Assembly (NCBI GenBank): GCA_938083445.1
Contig: CALKCP010000005.1
Coordinates: 1 to 64,000 of the forward strand
Length of the DNA stretch: 64,000 nt
Direction: 5' to 3'
Source: an uncultured Ulvibacter sp.
GTDB taxonomy: Bacteria; Bacteroidota; Bacteroidia; Flavobacteriales; Flavobacteriaceae
The notes beneath the pieces are model-generated. The model saw only the letters and a list, made by a program, of their open reading frames with translations. It did not search any database and was not told the DNA's origin. Every line of letters begins with the position of its first letter. Within the stretch, counting starts at the first letter, position 1. This document shows positions 35,971 to 45,352 of the stretch, one piece after another. A program made the position numbers and the translations under genes.

Positions 35971-37530
35971 ATGTCAGAAATAGAATCAGTTACAACAAAG
36001 GAAGAAAGAAAAAGTGGCAAGGACCTTTACAGCTATCAAAAGGGGGCCATAAGTAAGATTTTTACTGCCTTTGATGATGCACCAGAAGATTATCACTTAT
36101 TGTATCAACTCCCTACTGGTGGTGGAAAAACTGTTATTTTTTCTGAAATTGTAAGACAGTACCTTAAGAATCATAAGAAAAAAGTGCTTGTGCTTACGCA
36201 TCGAATCGAGTTATGCAAGCAAACGTCTAACATGCTAACAGAATTTAATGTAGACAATAAAGTAATTAGTAGCACCGCAAACCTCGAAGATCAAAAGGAT
36301 TACACTTGTTTTGTTGCAATGGTCGAAACACTAAACAATCGACTTCAAGAAGATAGACTTGATATTTCTGATGTTGGTCTTGTTATTATTGATGAGGCAC
36401 ATTATAATTCATTCACGAAACTTTTTAAGTTTTTTGAAAAATCATTTATTCTAGGGGTAACAGCGACCCCATTGAGTTCTAATATCAAGCTTCCTATGAA
36501 TGACAACTACGATGAACTTATCGTAGGGGAAACAATAGAATCATTAATAGAGAATGAATTTTTGTCAAAGGCCAATGTGTATTCATATAATGTAGGTTTA
36601 ACATCACTAGAAGTAGGTGCTAATGGTGATTATACAGTAAAATCATCCGATGATTTATATATGGGCACCGACATGCTTAGTAGATTATTGCAATCGTATC
36701 AAGAACGCTCAAAAGGAAAAAAAACCTTGATCTTCAACAATGGTATCAATACGTCTCTGTATGTTTATGATGCCTTCAGACAGGCAGGGATACCTATTAT
36801 GCACCTAGATAATACAGCTACCAAGAAACAAAGATTGCACATACTAGAGTGGTTTAAAAACACTCCTGATGCAATCTTAACCTCTGTAAGTATATTAACT
36901 ACAGGATTTGATGAGCCAACTGTCCAGTCAATTATTCTGAATAGAGCGACGAAATCATTAACCCTATATTATCAAATGATTGGGCGTGGATCAAGAATTT
37001 TAAAAGACAAGAATTCATTTGATGTAATAGACCTCGGAAATAACTTCCATCGTTTTGGGCCCTGGGGAGCAGATTTGGACTGGCAACGAATATTTAAATA
37101 TCCAACGGCATATTTGGATAATTTGATGGACGATGATGAATTAGAGAGCTATTTTAAGTATGAAATGCCTGATGAATTACGCGAAGAATTTAAACAGTCA
37201 AAGGAAGTCTATTTTGATGTTAAGAAAGCATACGTTGATTCAGTGCGCAATGGTGAAACATCTAAGGTTATTTTAGAACGTTCTCTCGAGCAACATTGCC
37301 GCATATGTACTGAAAATAGTGACGATGTCTACGATGCATTGGGCTTGGCTAAAAAGCTAGGAGATGATATTGATTTCAGAATCGAGCGGTACTCAAAATG
37401 TATTAGTAAGAGCACTCATAACTTTATCTCTTGGTTAAAAGACGATTACAGGTTAAAACTTAGAAACTTTATCCGTGAAAATTTTGATAGCATATATGAA
37501 GAAATTCATGGCTATCCCCCAGAAGAATAG
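35971..37530 (+). CDS. SF2 DEAD/DEAH helicase of the SSL2/XPB-like group
   Basis: A 519-residue superfamily 2 ATPase: motif I LPTGGGKT (about 50-57), Ia THRIEL, II DEAH, III TAT, a helicase C domain with LIFNNG, and VI QMIGRGSR. The layout matches the COG1061 type (UvrB/XPB-like DNA-dependent ATPases) more than RNA helicases. The last 120 residues are helical and family-unassigned (LEQHCRICTENSDDVYDALG). It lacks nuclease or methylase neighbours, so a restriction system is not indicated. It has its own promoter and lies between the dipeptidase and a DEAD-box gene. Confidence 0.88.
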   Translation: MSEIESVTTKEERKSGKDLYSYQKGAISKIFTAFDDAPEDYHLLYQLPTGGGKTVIFSEIVRQYLKNHKKKVLVLTHRIELCKQTSNMLTEFNVDNKVISSTANLEDQKDYTCFVAMVETLNNRLQEDRLDISDVGLVIIDEAHYNSFTKLFKFFEKSFILGVTATPLSSNIKLPMNDNYDELIVGETIESLIENEFLSKANVYSYNVGLTSLEVGANGDYTVKSSDDLYMGTDMLSRLLQSYQERSKGKKTLIFNNGINTSLYVYDAFRQAGIPIMHLDNTATKKQRLHILEWFKNTPDAILTSVSILTTGFDEPTVQSIILNRATKSLTLYYQMIGRGSRILKDKNSFDVIDLGNNFHRFGPWGADLDWQRIFKYPTAYLDNLMDDDELESYFKYEMPDELREEFKQSKEVYFDVKKAYVDSVRNGETSKVILERSLEQHCRICTENSDDVYDALGLAKKLGDDIDFRIERYSKCISKSTHNFISWLKDDYRLKLRNFIRENFDSIYEEIHGYPPEE

Positions 37531-37697
37531 TTCTATTGCAATAAAGCACGGCAACAGCTGTAGTATTTGGAGGTGTAATGACCATTATGACAGTCGTATC
37601 AGCGGGTCTTCTTTCTTCCGAAACCAGAAAATTGAACCTTGAGAAAGACCTTTGTTTAGAATCATAAAAGGGGACGTAATGATTAGATTCAATAACG

Positions 37698-37705
37698 TAC
37701 CTTTG
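37698..37705 (+). promoter_or_regulatory. -7 box (TACCTTTG) for the DEVD-box helicase
   Basis: TACCTTTG fits TAnnTTTG, 17 nt before the ATG at 37722. The predicted leader is about 12 nt. Confidence 0.55.
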
Positions 37706-37721
37706 CAAAAAAATAGCATTC

Positions 37722-39077
37722 ATGAAGACTTTTGAAGATTTCAAATTATCCAATCCATTGCGAAATGCAATCCAAGATTTGGGGTTTGAGAATCCGACAC
37801 CGATACAGACTGAAGCTTTTTCAGTTGTACTTTCAGGTAAAGACATGGTTGGAATAGCGCAAACAGGAACAGGTAAAACCTTGGGTTATATGCTGCCCAT
37901 ACTTCAGGATTTAAAGTTTTCAAAAGAACCAGTTCTTCGAGTTTTGGTGGTAGTTCCAACCAGAGAATTGGTGATTCAAGTTGTTGAAGAAATAGAAAAA
38001 TTCTCGAAATATTTGAGCCTACGCACCCTTGGTGTATATGGAGGAACGAATATTAATACACAGCGAAAAGCGTTGGCTGAAGGTTGCGATATTATTGTCG
38101 CCACTCCTGGAAGATTTTATGACTTAACCTTAAGCAGGGTTATCCAATTAAAGACGGTGCGAAAACTCGTAATTGACGAAGTTGATGTAATGCTCGATTT
38201 AGGATTTCGTTTTCAGCTTACAAACATCTTCGATTTACTTCCGGATAGACGTCAAAACATTATGTTTTCGGCTACTATGACAGAAGATGTAGAAGCATTA
38301 ATTAATGATTTCTTTATCAAGCCTACGAAGGTATCAGTGGCTTTGAGTGGAACACCATTGGATAATATTAGTCAGCAGTCGTACTGTGTGCCCAATTTCT
38401 ATACAAAGGTTAATTTATTGGTTCATTTGTTAAAGGACCGAGAACTATACAATAAAGTTTTAATATTTGTTTCAAATAAAAGAAGTGCAGACAGACTCTT
38501 TGCGGTTTTAGAGGAATATTACGGAGAAGAAAGTTGTGTTATTCATTCCAATAAAACTCAGAATTATAGAATACGCTCTATCAATCAATTCGATGAGGGT
38601 AAAAACCGAATACTAGTGGCCACAGATGTGATGGCCCGAGGTCTAGATTTAGAAAAAATTTCTCATGTTGTAAACTTCGACACGCCGCCTTATCCTGAAA
38701 ATTATATGCACCGTATCGGACGAACAGGGCGTGCAGAACAAGAGGGGAGATCGCTTTTGTTTTATACTGAAAAAGAGCAGCAAAAGAAAGAGAATATAGA
38801 GGCGCTAATGAATTATAAAATTCCTTTCATAGCCTTTCCTTCTGAAATTGAAATATCAAAGAGACTAACCCCAGAAGAACAGCCGGAAGTTAAAGAGATT
38901 AACAATCCTCATAAGGCATCATTGGTTGAAGAACGTGGCGCTAGTTTTCATGAAAAGAGTGAAAAGAATTCAAAAGAAAATTTAGGTGGCTCGTATCGTA
39001 GAATTATAGAAAAAAAATACAAGAAGCCCAAAACGAGAGGGGACAAGAACTATAATAAGCGCAACAAACGCAAGTAA
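37722..39077 (+). CDS. DEAD-box-family RNA helicase with DEVD motif II and basic tail
   Basis: A 451-residue helicase with Q motif (GFENPTPIQTEAF), motif I AQTGTGKT, Ia PTRELVIQ, motif II DEVD rather than DEAD, III SAT, V TDVMARGLD and VI HRIGRTGRAE. The C-terminal 70 residues are a Lys/Arg/Asn-rich tail (YKKPKTRGDKNYNKRNKRK) that would bind RNA. The Ala-to-Val change in motif II keeps the catalytic acids and occurs in some active helicases. Third SF2 helicase in 6 kb, with its own promoter. Confidence 0.95.
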   Translation: MKTFEDFKLSNPLRNAIQDLGFENPTPIQTEAFSVVLSGKDMVGIAQTGTGKTLGYMLPILQDLKFSKEPVLRVLVVVPTRELVIQVVEEIEKFSKYLSLRTLGVYGGTNINTQRKALAEGCDIIVATPGRFYDLTLSRVIQLKTVRKLVIDEVDVMLDLGFRFQLTNIFDLLPDRRQNIMFSATMTEDVEALINDFFIKPTKVSVALSGTPLDNISQQSYCVPNFYTKVNLLVHLLKDRELYNKVLIFVSNKRSADRLFAVLEEYYGEESCVIHSNKTQNYRIRSINQFDEGKNRILVATDVMARGLDLEKISHVVNFDTPPYPENYMHRIGRTGRAEQEGRSLLFYTEKEQQKKENIEALMNYKIPFIAFPSEIEISKRLTPEEQPEVKEINNPHKASLVEERGASFHEKSEKNSKENLGGSYRRIIEKKYKKPKTRGDKNYNKRNKRK

Positions 39078-39685
39078 TTTGTGTCCCACTAGGCCAAGGT
39101 GTTGCAGTAAAAAGGCATGCTTCTAATAGGTCCGTTTGTAGTAAAAAATCCTATTCCTCTAAAAGTTTCTCTAATAACTCTGCATAATTTCTCACTTCCG
39201 GATAGAATAGTCCTCCTAGCCCGAAGAGCGGTGTTTGCATTAAATTTAATACTAATACAAATGGCTTTCTCAGAGCCCGCCGCGATAAACGATCTAATCA
39301 CCAACTCGTTTTAATAGTCAAAGAATCCTCCTTTTATTAAGGTGAGGAAACAAAACAGAGTAAGAATATATTTTTAAGCTTGCTCTTTTTTCAATACCAA
39401 CAATAACGAATCTAATTTTGGTTATTGACGTTTTTGTTATTTTAAGACCTAAGAAAATTTGGACAATTGAATACGCCTCGGGTTCAAAAGAGGTGTTTAT
39501 TTAATCTTATAAGCTGAAATTCATGGTGTTATGTATTTCCTTAAAATGAGTATTAAAAGCCGAAATAATAGAGCTTCATTTGTATCTTTATGTGGTTGAA
39601 AGAAGTGTATACGGGCGAACAAGTAAGGTTTTGCAACGCATTGCAGGACTCTATATAATAAATTAAACATATAAGAGAATTAGAT
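39078..39685. other. 608-bp largely non-coding region
   Basis: AT-rich gap between the DEVD helicase and msrB. The best small frame is at 39151-39240 (minus). A near-consensus -7 box TATCTTTA lies at 39583-39590 and could drive msrB with a leader of about 90 nt containing the imperfect palindrome TGCAACGCATTGCA. No RNA family recognised. Confidence 0.5.
39151..39240 (-). CDS. Possible small protein or gene remnant (29 aa)
   Basis: From the ATG at 39238-39240 the minus strand encodes MQTPLFGLGGLFYPEVRNYA followed by ELLEKLLEE and a stop. The composition (an aromatic/Gly segment then an amphipathic Leu/Glu helix) looks like real protein, and the frame stays open about 18 codons further upstream without a start. 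It may be a genuine small gene or the tail of a decayed one. No promoter found. Confidence 0.25.
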   Translation of the reverse strand: MQTPLFGLGGLFYPEVRNYAELLEKLLEE

Positions 39686-40135
39686 ATGCTAACTTGGAAG
39701 GAATTAATAAGTTTAAGTAAGAAAGGAAACCTGAAACCTGAGCGTCGCGTGGAGAGAACGGATGCAGAATGGAGGCTGCAATTGTCGGAAGAACAATTTA
39801 GAATAACGAGGCAAAAAGGCACTGAAGCTCCTCATAGTGGAGCGCTATGTAGCATGTATGACGAAGGGCAGTACCATTGTATTTGTTGTGATTCACCCTT
39901 ATTTGATTCTACAATAAAATTTGAATCGGGTAGTGGCTGGCCAAGTTTTACTCAACCTATTCAAAAAAATGCAATTAAGTACGACAAGGATGTTTCTTTT
40001 GGAATGATTCGAATTGAGGCAATGTGTAATACCTGTGACGCTCATTTAGGCCACGTATTTCCCGACGGTCCTGAACCAAGTGGATTGCGATACTGTATTA
40101 ATTCTGAATCTATGAAAATTGCAGATCGAAGCTAA
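39686..40135 (+). CDS. msrB: Peptide-methionine (R)-S-oxide reductase MsrB
   Basis: MsrB reduces methionine-R-sulfoxide in proteins. The 149-residue protein has the zinc site (two CxxC-type pairs: CICC near residue 70 and MCNTC near 113), FESGSGWPSFTQP and the catalytic Cys137 in RYCINSESM. There is no signal peptide, so it acts in the cytoplasm. The partner MsrA is 15 kb away at 54814. Confidence 0.96.
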   Translation: MLTWKELISLSKKGNLKPERRVERTDAEWRLQLSEEQFRITRQKGTEAPHSGALCSMYDEGQYHCICCDSPLFDSTIKFESGSGWPSFTQPIQKNAIKYDKDVSFGMIRIEAMCNTCDAHLGHVFPDGPEPSGLRYCINSESMKIADRS

Positions 40136-40337
40136 AAAAGAAGTTCTGGACCTCCAATAAAAACACTATTGGCGACTTAAAATATGTTCACAGCAAACTT
40201 TTCACATAATGTTTTGATTGTATGTCTTTTGTAAAATAAAAGGGGAACGTCGCAGAGGCTTACTTGATAGATAGGAAAAGGAATACTATTAGTAAAATTA
40301 CTATATTTAACGAAGGAAATCCCTAATTAAGAACTTT

Positions 40338-40691
40338 ATGAAAACCATTGTTGCATGTATTTTATTACTGACGGTTGTAGGGTGTTGCTCTATGAAAAGC
40401 AAGGCCAGCTCAAGTGAAGCTGCCGCCACAGAAACGGTCTTGGAAAACACTAAAATGTTGAATGAAGGCTACATAAAAGGTACAATCGTATATTCGGATA
40501 AGCCAGATGACTGTGCTTATACGATTCAATTGGAAGGAAAAGACAAGGTAATGTACGACCCAATGAATCTTGAAATAGATTTTCAAAAACACGGTGAGCA
40601 GGTATGGTTTACGTTTAGTCCACTACGTAGGATGAATCGCTGCATAAAGGCAAACCCAATACGACTTACAGATATTAAAAAAGGGACATAA
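40338..40691 (+). CDS. Small lipoprotein of unknown function
   Basis: A 117-residue protein with signal peptide and lipobox VVGC (Cys near residue 16). The mature part is a Ser/Ala-rich linker, then a small beta domain (GYIKGTIVYSDKPDDCAYTI, DKVMYDPMNLEIDF, EQVWFTFSPLRRMNRC). Two Cys residues could form a disulfide. Flavobacterial homologues probably exist, but I cannot name a function. A terminator follows 42 nt after the stop. Confidence 0.75.
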   Translation: MKTIVACILLLTVVGCCSMKSKASSSEAAATETVLENTKMLNEGYIKGTIVYSDKPDDCAYTIQLEGKDKVMYDPMNLEIDFQKHGEQVWFTFSPLRRMNRCIKANPIRLTDIKKGT

Positions 40692-40732
40692 AGCTCCTTT
40701 TATGTTTGTTCATAGAAGGTAATGACTTAGAG

Positions 40733-40764
40733 TAAAGCGAGGTTTTAATAAACCTCGCTTTATC
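40733..40764 (+). terminator. Rho-independent terminator after the small lipoprotein gene
   Basis: A perfect 13-bp stem TAAAGCGAGGTTT (40733-40745) / AAACCTCGCTTTA (40750-40762) with loop TAAT. The U tract is short because the stem's own T residues supply it. Confidence 0.85.
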
Positions 40765-40850
40765 AGTTTCAAAGGGTGTAATGTTAAACATGCGAGCGCA
40801 ATCAAGCTTGGCAATTACATGCTTATTTAATTGACACCTATTTAAAAGGA

Positions 40851-41777
40851 ATGAGAAAACCACAAAATAAAACACTCGTAATACTCGCTTTTTTCGCAGT
40901 TTATGTTATCTGGGGGTCTACCTATTTACTAAATAAAATAGCAGTAACTGAGCTACCGCCATTTATGTTGGCCGGGATTCGGTTTATTATAGCGGGTATA
41001 TTAATCTTTATTATTGCCAAAATACTGAAGATTAAGGTAGCGATTACTAGAAGGCAATTTCTCAATTGTACTTTTGTTGGTTTTTTGTTTTTAACCTTCG
41101 GAAATGGTGTAGTGGTTTGGGCCTTAAAATTTGTTGACAGCGGTTTTGCGGCACTTGAAATTTCGGCCCAACCTCTTGTGATCTTATTTATGATGTTGCT
41201 ATTACAAGGGAAGAAAATAGAATCAATGTCGATTATTGGTGTTGTTTTAGGTGTTATTGGCATCTTTTTACTCGTTAGTCAAAAAGAGTTAGTTAGCAAC
41301 GATATGACACTTGTTGGTGTTTTTATGATTTTCCTTTGCATGATAAGCTGGGCGTATGGAAGTTTATTTGTTGCAAAAGCGGATGTGCCGTCAAATTATT
41401 TTGTGAATACGGGCTATCAGATGATTACAGGAGGGGCCATGCTTTTGCTGGTTAGTTTAATTTTAGGTGAGCAATGGACTTCTCCTTTACTTTGGAGTGA
41501 ACCTGTACTATATGCTATGGTATTGTTGATTATTTTTGGGAGCATTGTAGCTTTTACATCGTTTAATTATCTTTTAAAAGTCGTCTCGCCAGAAAAAGTG
41601 GCGACCTCTACCTATGTCAATCCAATTATAGCTTTGATGCTTGGCTGGTATTTTCTCGATGAACAAATTACGACACAATCGGCAGTGGCTGCAGCGATAT
41701 TACTCACAGGCGTATATTTTATCAATACAAAAAAGAAATTATCTTATTATCTGAAGTTTTTTAATAGGTCGAGGTAG
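40851..41777 (+). CDS. EamA/DMT-family transporter
   Basis: A 308-residue membrane protein with ten predicted TM helices in two EamA repeats. The first repeat opens VIWGSTYLLNKIAVTELPPF (about 19-38). The second repeat includes ISWAYGSLFVAK and the closing MLGWYFLDEQITTQSAV. EamA members export amino acids, metabolites or drugs. The substrate is not determinable. Monocistronic. Confidence 0.93.
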   Translation: MRKPQNKTLVILAFFAVYVIWGSTYLLNKIAVTELPPFMLAGIRFIIAGILIFIIAKILKIKVAITRRQFLNCTFVGFLFLTFGNGVVVWALKFVDSGFAALEISAQPLVILFMMLLLQGKKIESMSIIGVVLGVIGIFLLVSQKELVSNDMTLVGVFMIFLCMISWAYGSLFVAKADVPSNYFVNTGYQMITGGAMLLLVSLILGEQWTSPLLWSEPVLYAMVLLIIFGSIVAFTSFNYLLKVVSPEKVATSTYVNPIIALMLGWYFLDEQITTQSAVAAAILLTGVYFINTKKKLSYYLKFFNRSR

Positions 41778-41897
41778 TCTTCGCCCAACGAACAAGATAT
41801 TCTTACTAGAAATTATAAGGACAGACTGCGACATACAGCTGCGTTCGTTAAAATCATTTTAAGTAACTTTATACCATCAATGTAACCACTTCAAAAG

Positions 41898-43784
41898 ATG
41901 AAAAAAAAATACCTACGCAGTACTATTCTATTCTTTTTAACCTTTTTACTAACTCCGGGGATACAGGCGCAAGACGATGTTCTTCAAAAATTGAATGAGA
42001 TTGCGATTATTGACCAAAAGGTGATGGTTCCGATGCGAGATGGAATTCGATTAGCTACCGATATTTATCGTCCGAAGAATATAGACAAGGCGCCAATTAT
42101 TTTTTCAAGAACCCCCTATAATTTTAATTCATGGAGGGATGGAAAAGAAAATACAAGAACGGCTAAACAAGCCTACGAAGCGGTTAAGAGAGGGTATGCT
42201 TTTGTTGTTCAAAATGAGCGTGGTCGTTATTTTTCTGAAGGCGAATGGGATATTTTAGGGGTCCCGCTTACCGACGGCTTCGATGCATTCACTTGGATGA
42301 AAGATCAGCCTTGGTCTAACGGTAAGATTGGCACCTATGGCTGCTCTTCTACTGCCGAATGGCAAATGGCAGTAGCCGCCTTAGATCATCCCTCACACGC
42401 AGCTATGGTTCCACAAGGATATGGTGCAGGAGTTGGTAGGGTAGGAGATTATATGGAGCAAGGGAATTGGTATCGTGGAGGCGTTGAGCAATTGTTGTTC
42501 TTTTCATGGCTGTATAGTGTGGAGCATGATAAATTTAAGCCAAGAATTCCGAAGGGAGCCACACAAGAGGACTTAATTCGAATTTCAAGGTTTTATGATT
42601 TGGCACCTGAAAACCCAAAAATGGATATGTCCGAATCTTTAAAGCATCTTCCCATTAAAGACATGCTTCAGAATATGAATGGGAAACGTGAGGTTTTTGA
42701 TAAAATGGTGGTGCGAAAACCAAACGATCCCGATTGGTATACAGGAGGGCTATATCACGACGACATGGAGATAGGAGTGCCTAGCTTTTGGTTTACATCT
42801 TGGTACGATGTTTCTATCAGCCCAAATTTAGCGCTCTTCAACCACGTACGAAACAATACGAAAGATAAAGAAATTAGAGACAATCAATACTTAGTAATCG
42901 CGCCCACCTTGCATTGCAGGTACACTCGAGCTACGGAAAACACCATGGTAGGTGAGCGAAATATAGGTGATGCTCGTTTAAACTATGATGAGCAAATATA
43001 CAGTTGGTGGGACCTTTGGCTTAAAGGAGAAAAAAATGATTTCAAGGAAAAAACACCTCGAGTTCAGTTTTATACCATGGGAAGCAATAAATGGCAAGCT
43101 TCAGAGGTATGGCCGCCGGCCGACACCAAAATGGTTCCCTATTACCTGAATAGTGATGGAGATGCCAATACACTATTTGGAGGAGGCGCATTGACTCAAT
43201 CAAAAGCTTCAAAAGACACCTCCGATTCCTTTGTTTATGACCCAATGAACCCAGTTACTTCGCTAGGAGGTAATGTTTGTTGCACAGGAAATGCGGTTCA
43301 AGGTGGTGCCTTTAATCAGCAACCTATGGAAACACGCAGCGATATCTTAGTCTATACTACCGATGTTTTAGAGGAAGGCGTGGAAGTATCCGGTTTTATA
43401 GAAAGTACACTGTATGTATCATCTGATGCCAAGGATACCGATTTCACACTAAAACTCATCGATGTATACCCAGACGGAACAGCGTATAATTTAGATGAAA
43501 CAATTCAAAGGGCTCGTTATAGAGAAGGATATGATAAAGAAGTCTTTATGGAGGATGGAGAGGTGTATAAAATTGATCTAACACCCCTATCAACGAGTAA
43601 TTATTTCAAGAAAGGACATCGCATCAGGATTGAAATATCTAGCAGTAACTTCCCTCGCTTTGCTCGAAATTTAAATACTGGTGGTAATAATTACGACGAA
43701 TCGGAGGCTATTGTCGCTCATAACAAAGTCCATCATTCAAAGAAATACAGCTCACAAATAAAATTACCAATACGCCAAAAATAA
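41898..43784 (+). CDS. Secreted CocE/NonD-type hydrolase (X-Pro dipeptidyl-peptidase-like)
   Basis: A 628-residue exported serine hydrolase. The signal peptide (ending GIQAQ, about 25) precedes an alpha/beta-hydrolase core ([18 protein letters not shown] at about 42-59). The nucleophile region is [15 protein letters not shown] (Ser150), and the acid and His regions include [14 protein letters not shown]-terminal beta-sandwich (about 480-620) is typical of the PepX/CocE family. The nucleophile elbow is GCSST rather than the more common GxSYxG. Members act on N-terminal X-Pro dipeptides, acyl esters or beta-lactams. No T9SS tag, so periplasmic. Confidence 0.9.
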   Translation: MKKKYLRSTILFFLTFLLTPGIQAQDDVLQKLNEIAIIDQKVMVPMRDGIRLATDIYRPKNIDKAPIIFSRTPYNFNSWRDGKENTRTAKQAYEAVKRGYAFVVQNERGRYFSEGEWDILGVPLTDGFDAFTWMKDQPWSNGKIGTYGCSSTAEWQMAVAALDHPSHAAMVPQGYGAGVGRVGDYMEQGNWYRGGVEQLLFFSWLYSVEHDKFKPRIPKGATQEDLIRISRFYDLAPENPKMDMSESLKHLPIKDMLQNMNGKREVFDKMVVRKPNDPDWYTGGLYHDDMEIGVPSFWFTSWYDVSISPNLALFNHVRNNTKDKEIRDNQYLVIAPTLHCRYTRATENTMVGERNIGDARLNYDEQIYSWWDLWLKGEKNDFKEKTPRVQFYTMGSNKWQASEVWPPADTKMVPYYLNSDGDANTLFGGGALTQSKASKDTSDSFVYDPMNPVTSLGGNVCCTGNAVQGGAFNQQPMETRSDILVYTTDVLEEGVEVSGFIESTLYVSSDAKDTDFTLKLIDVYPDGTAYNLDETIQRARYREGYDKEVFMEDGEVYKIDLTPLSTSNYFKKGHRIRIEISSSNFPRFARNLNTGGNNYDESEAIVAHNKVHHSKKYSSQIKLPIRQK

Positions 43785-43943
43785 AATAGAAGCTAGGTTT
43801 TGGGTTTGTTTTTTTTTAACTAATAAAACACGAGCTTATACTTGAAATACAATCGAAACCGTTTGCGTAAATATTTTGCTGTAAAGTCTTTGTAAATCAG
43901 ATATTTTGAGATAAACTTTGCATTTTAAAATCGAGTGGGACCT

Positions 43944-45350
43944 ATGGAAATTGTGCATATAAGTGCGGAGTGTTATCCAGTGGCGAAAGTTGGCGGTTTG
44001 GCTGATGTTGTCGGGGCATTACCTATGTATCAAAATGCGATTGGATGCCAAAGTTTTGTGGTGATGCCTTTCTATGATATTCTATTTACACAGAAGAATA
44101 CGTTTAAGAAAGTGTATCATGCTACTCTAAAGTTTGGGAAAGAAACCATCGATTTTAATGTACTTACACTAAAAGAAAACAGCTTAGATTTTGATATATT
44201 TTATATCGATATACCAGGGTTGTTAGATAAAAACTACGTGTATTCAGAGAATGATACAGATCGGTTTTTAGCCTTTCAAATTGCAGCCTTAGATTGGATT
44301 CTACAACGAGAAAATACGCCTAAAGTAATTCATTGCCATGACCATCATACTGCATTGATTCCTTTTATGTTGTCGCAATCTTACGAGTATAAATCGCTGC
44401 GAAATATTCCAACGGTACTCACCATACACAATGCACAATATCAAGGTTGGTTTTCTCACGAAAAAGTGGATTTAATCCCAGAATTTGATTTTTCAAACGT
44501 TGGTTTGCTCGATTGGAACCAAACGATTAATCCTCTGGCCGCCGGAATAAAATGTGCTTGGAAAGTGACGACCGTTTCGCCGAGCTATATGAACGAATTG
44601 AAATTAAACGCAAACGGACTCGAATCGTTAATAAAGGCGGAAAGTTCGAAATGTGTTGGGATATTAAACGGAATAGATTCTGAAGTTTGGAATCCGGAAA
44701 AAGATACTTTTATAGTTCAAAACTTTTCAACGGAAACGATTCAAGAAGGAAAAAAAGCGAATAAGGATTGGTTGTGTGATGCATTTAATTTGGACCCTAA
44801 CAGGCCACTTATTGTTTTTATTGGCAGATTGGTAGGTGAAAAAGGAGCAGATTTATTTCCAGAGGCATTTGATTTAGCATTGAAAAATTCTGACATTTCT
44901 TTACTCGTCCTCGGGTCTGGAATGTCCGATGTTGAAAAGGAATTAGAACTTCTAAAGGTTCCGTTTAAGGGAGTTTACAATGCTTTTATTGGCTACGATG
45001 AACGCTTGTCACATAAAATGTATGCAGGGGCAGACTTCCTGTTAATGCCTTCAAGGGTAGAGCCTTGTGGACTCAATCAGATGTATTCTTTGCGCTACGG
45101 AACGGTGCCAGTGACGAGTAAGGTAGGTGGGCTAAAAGATACAGTCATTGATATTAATGAAGGCGGCTTTGGAATTTGCCATAATGAAATAACTTCCGAA
45201 GAAATAGCAAATGCAATACAAAGAGCTGCAGTTTTTTATAAAAACACACAGGAATTTGAAACGAATAGAAGAAGGATTATGAATATTGATCATTCTTGGG
45301 ATGCCTCAGCAGAGGAATACCTAAATTTATATAAATCTTTAAAAGAATAA
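43944..45350 (+). CDS. glgA: Glycogen synthase (ADP-glucose, GT5)
   Basis: GlgA extends alpha-1,4-glucan from ADP-glucose. The 468-residue protein has the N-terminal substrate loop VAKVGGLADVVGALP (about 12-26), HCHDHHT, and the C-terminal GT-B motif FIGRLVGEKG. The E-x7-E-like region is SRVEPCGLNQMYSLRYGTVP. The frame opens at a GTG (43935), but the ATG at 43944 gives the usual MEIVHISAECYPVAK start. First gene of the glycogen operon, ending 2 nt before glgC. A near-match to the -7 box (TAAACTTTG, one base too long) lies at 43912-43920. Confidence 0.96.
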   Translation: MEIVHISAECYPVAKVGGLADVVGALPMYQNAIGCQSFVVMPFYDILFTQKNTFKKVYHATLKFGKETIDFNVLTLKENSLDFDIFYIDIPGLLDKNYVYSENDTDRFLAFQIAALDWILQRENTPKVIHCHDHHTALIPFMLSQSYEYKSLRNIPTVLTIHNAQYQGWFSHEKVDLIPEFDFSNVGLLDWNQTINPLAAGIKCAWKVTTVSPSYMNELKLNANGLESLIKAESSKCVGILNGIDSEVWNPEKDTFIVQNFSTETIQEGKKANKDWLCDAFNLDPNRPLIVFIGRLVGEKGADLFPEAFDLALKNSDISLLVLGSGMSDVEKELELLKVPFKGVYNAFIGYDERLSHKMYAGADFLLMPSRVEPCGLNQMYSLRYGTVPVTSKVGGLKDTVIDINEGGFGICHNEITSEEIANAIQRAAVFYKNTQEFETNRRRIMNIDHSWDASAEEYLNLYKSLKE

Positions 45351-45352
45351 CT

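Noticed and set aside
35971-37530. Restriction-modification or defence-system helicase
   Set aside because: No nuclease, methyltransferase, integrase or other defence gene lies nearby, and neighbours are housekeeping genes with their own promoters.
37578-37667. 29-codon frame preceded by GGAGG between the two helicase genes
   Set aside because: The Shine-Dalgarno-like sequence means little in Bacteroidota, the peptide has no recognisable features and no promoter box precedes it.
39089-39304. 71-codon minus-strand frame in the helicase-msrB gap
   Set aside because: It overlaps the better-patterned 29-aa frame, and its composition (Arg/Ile/Thr-rich, irregular) looks like an out-of-frame reading.
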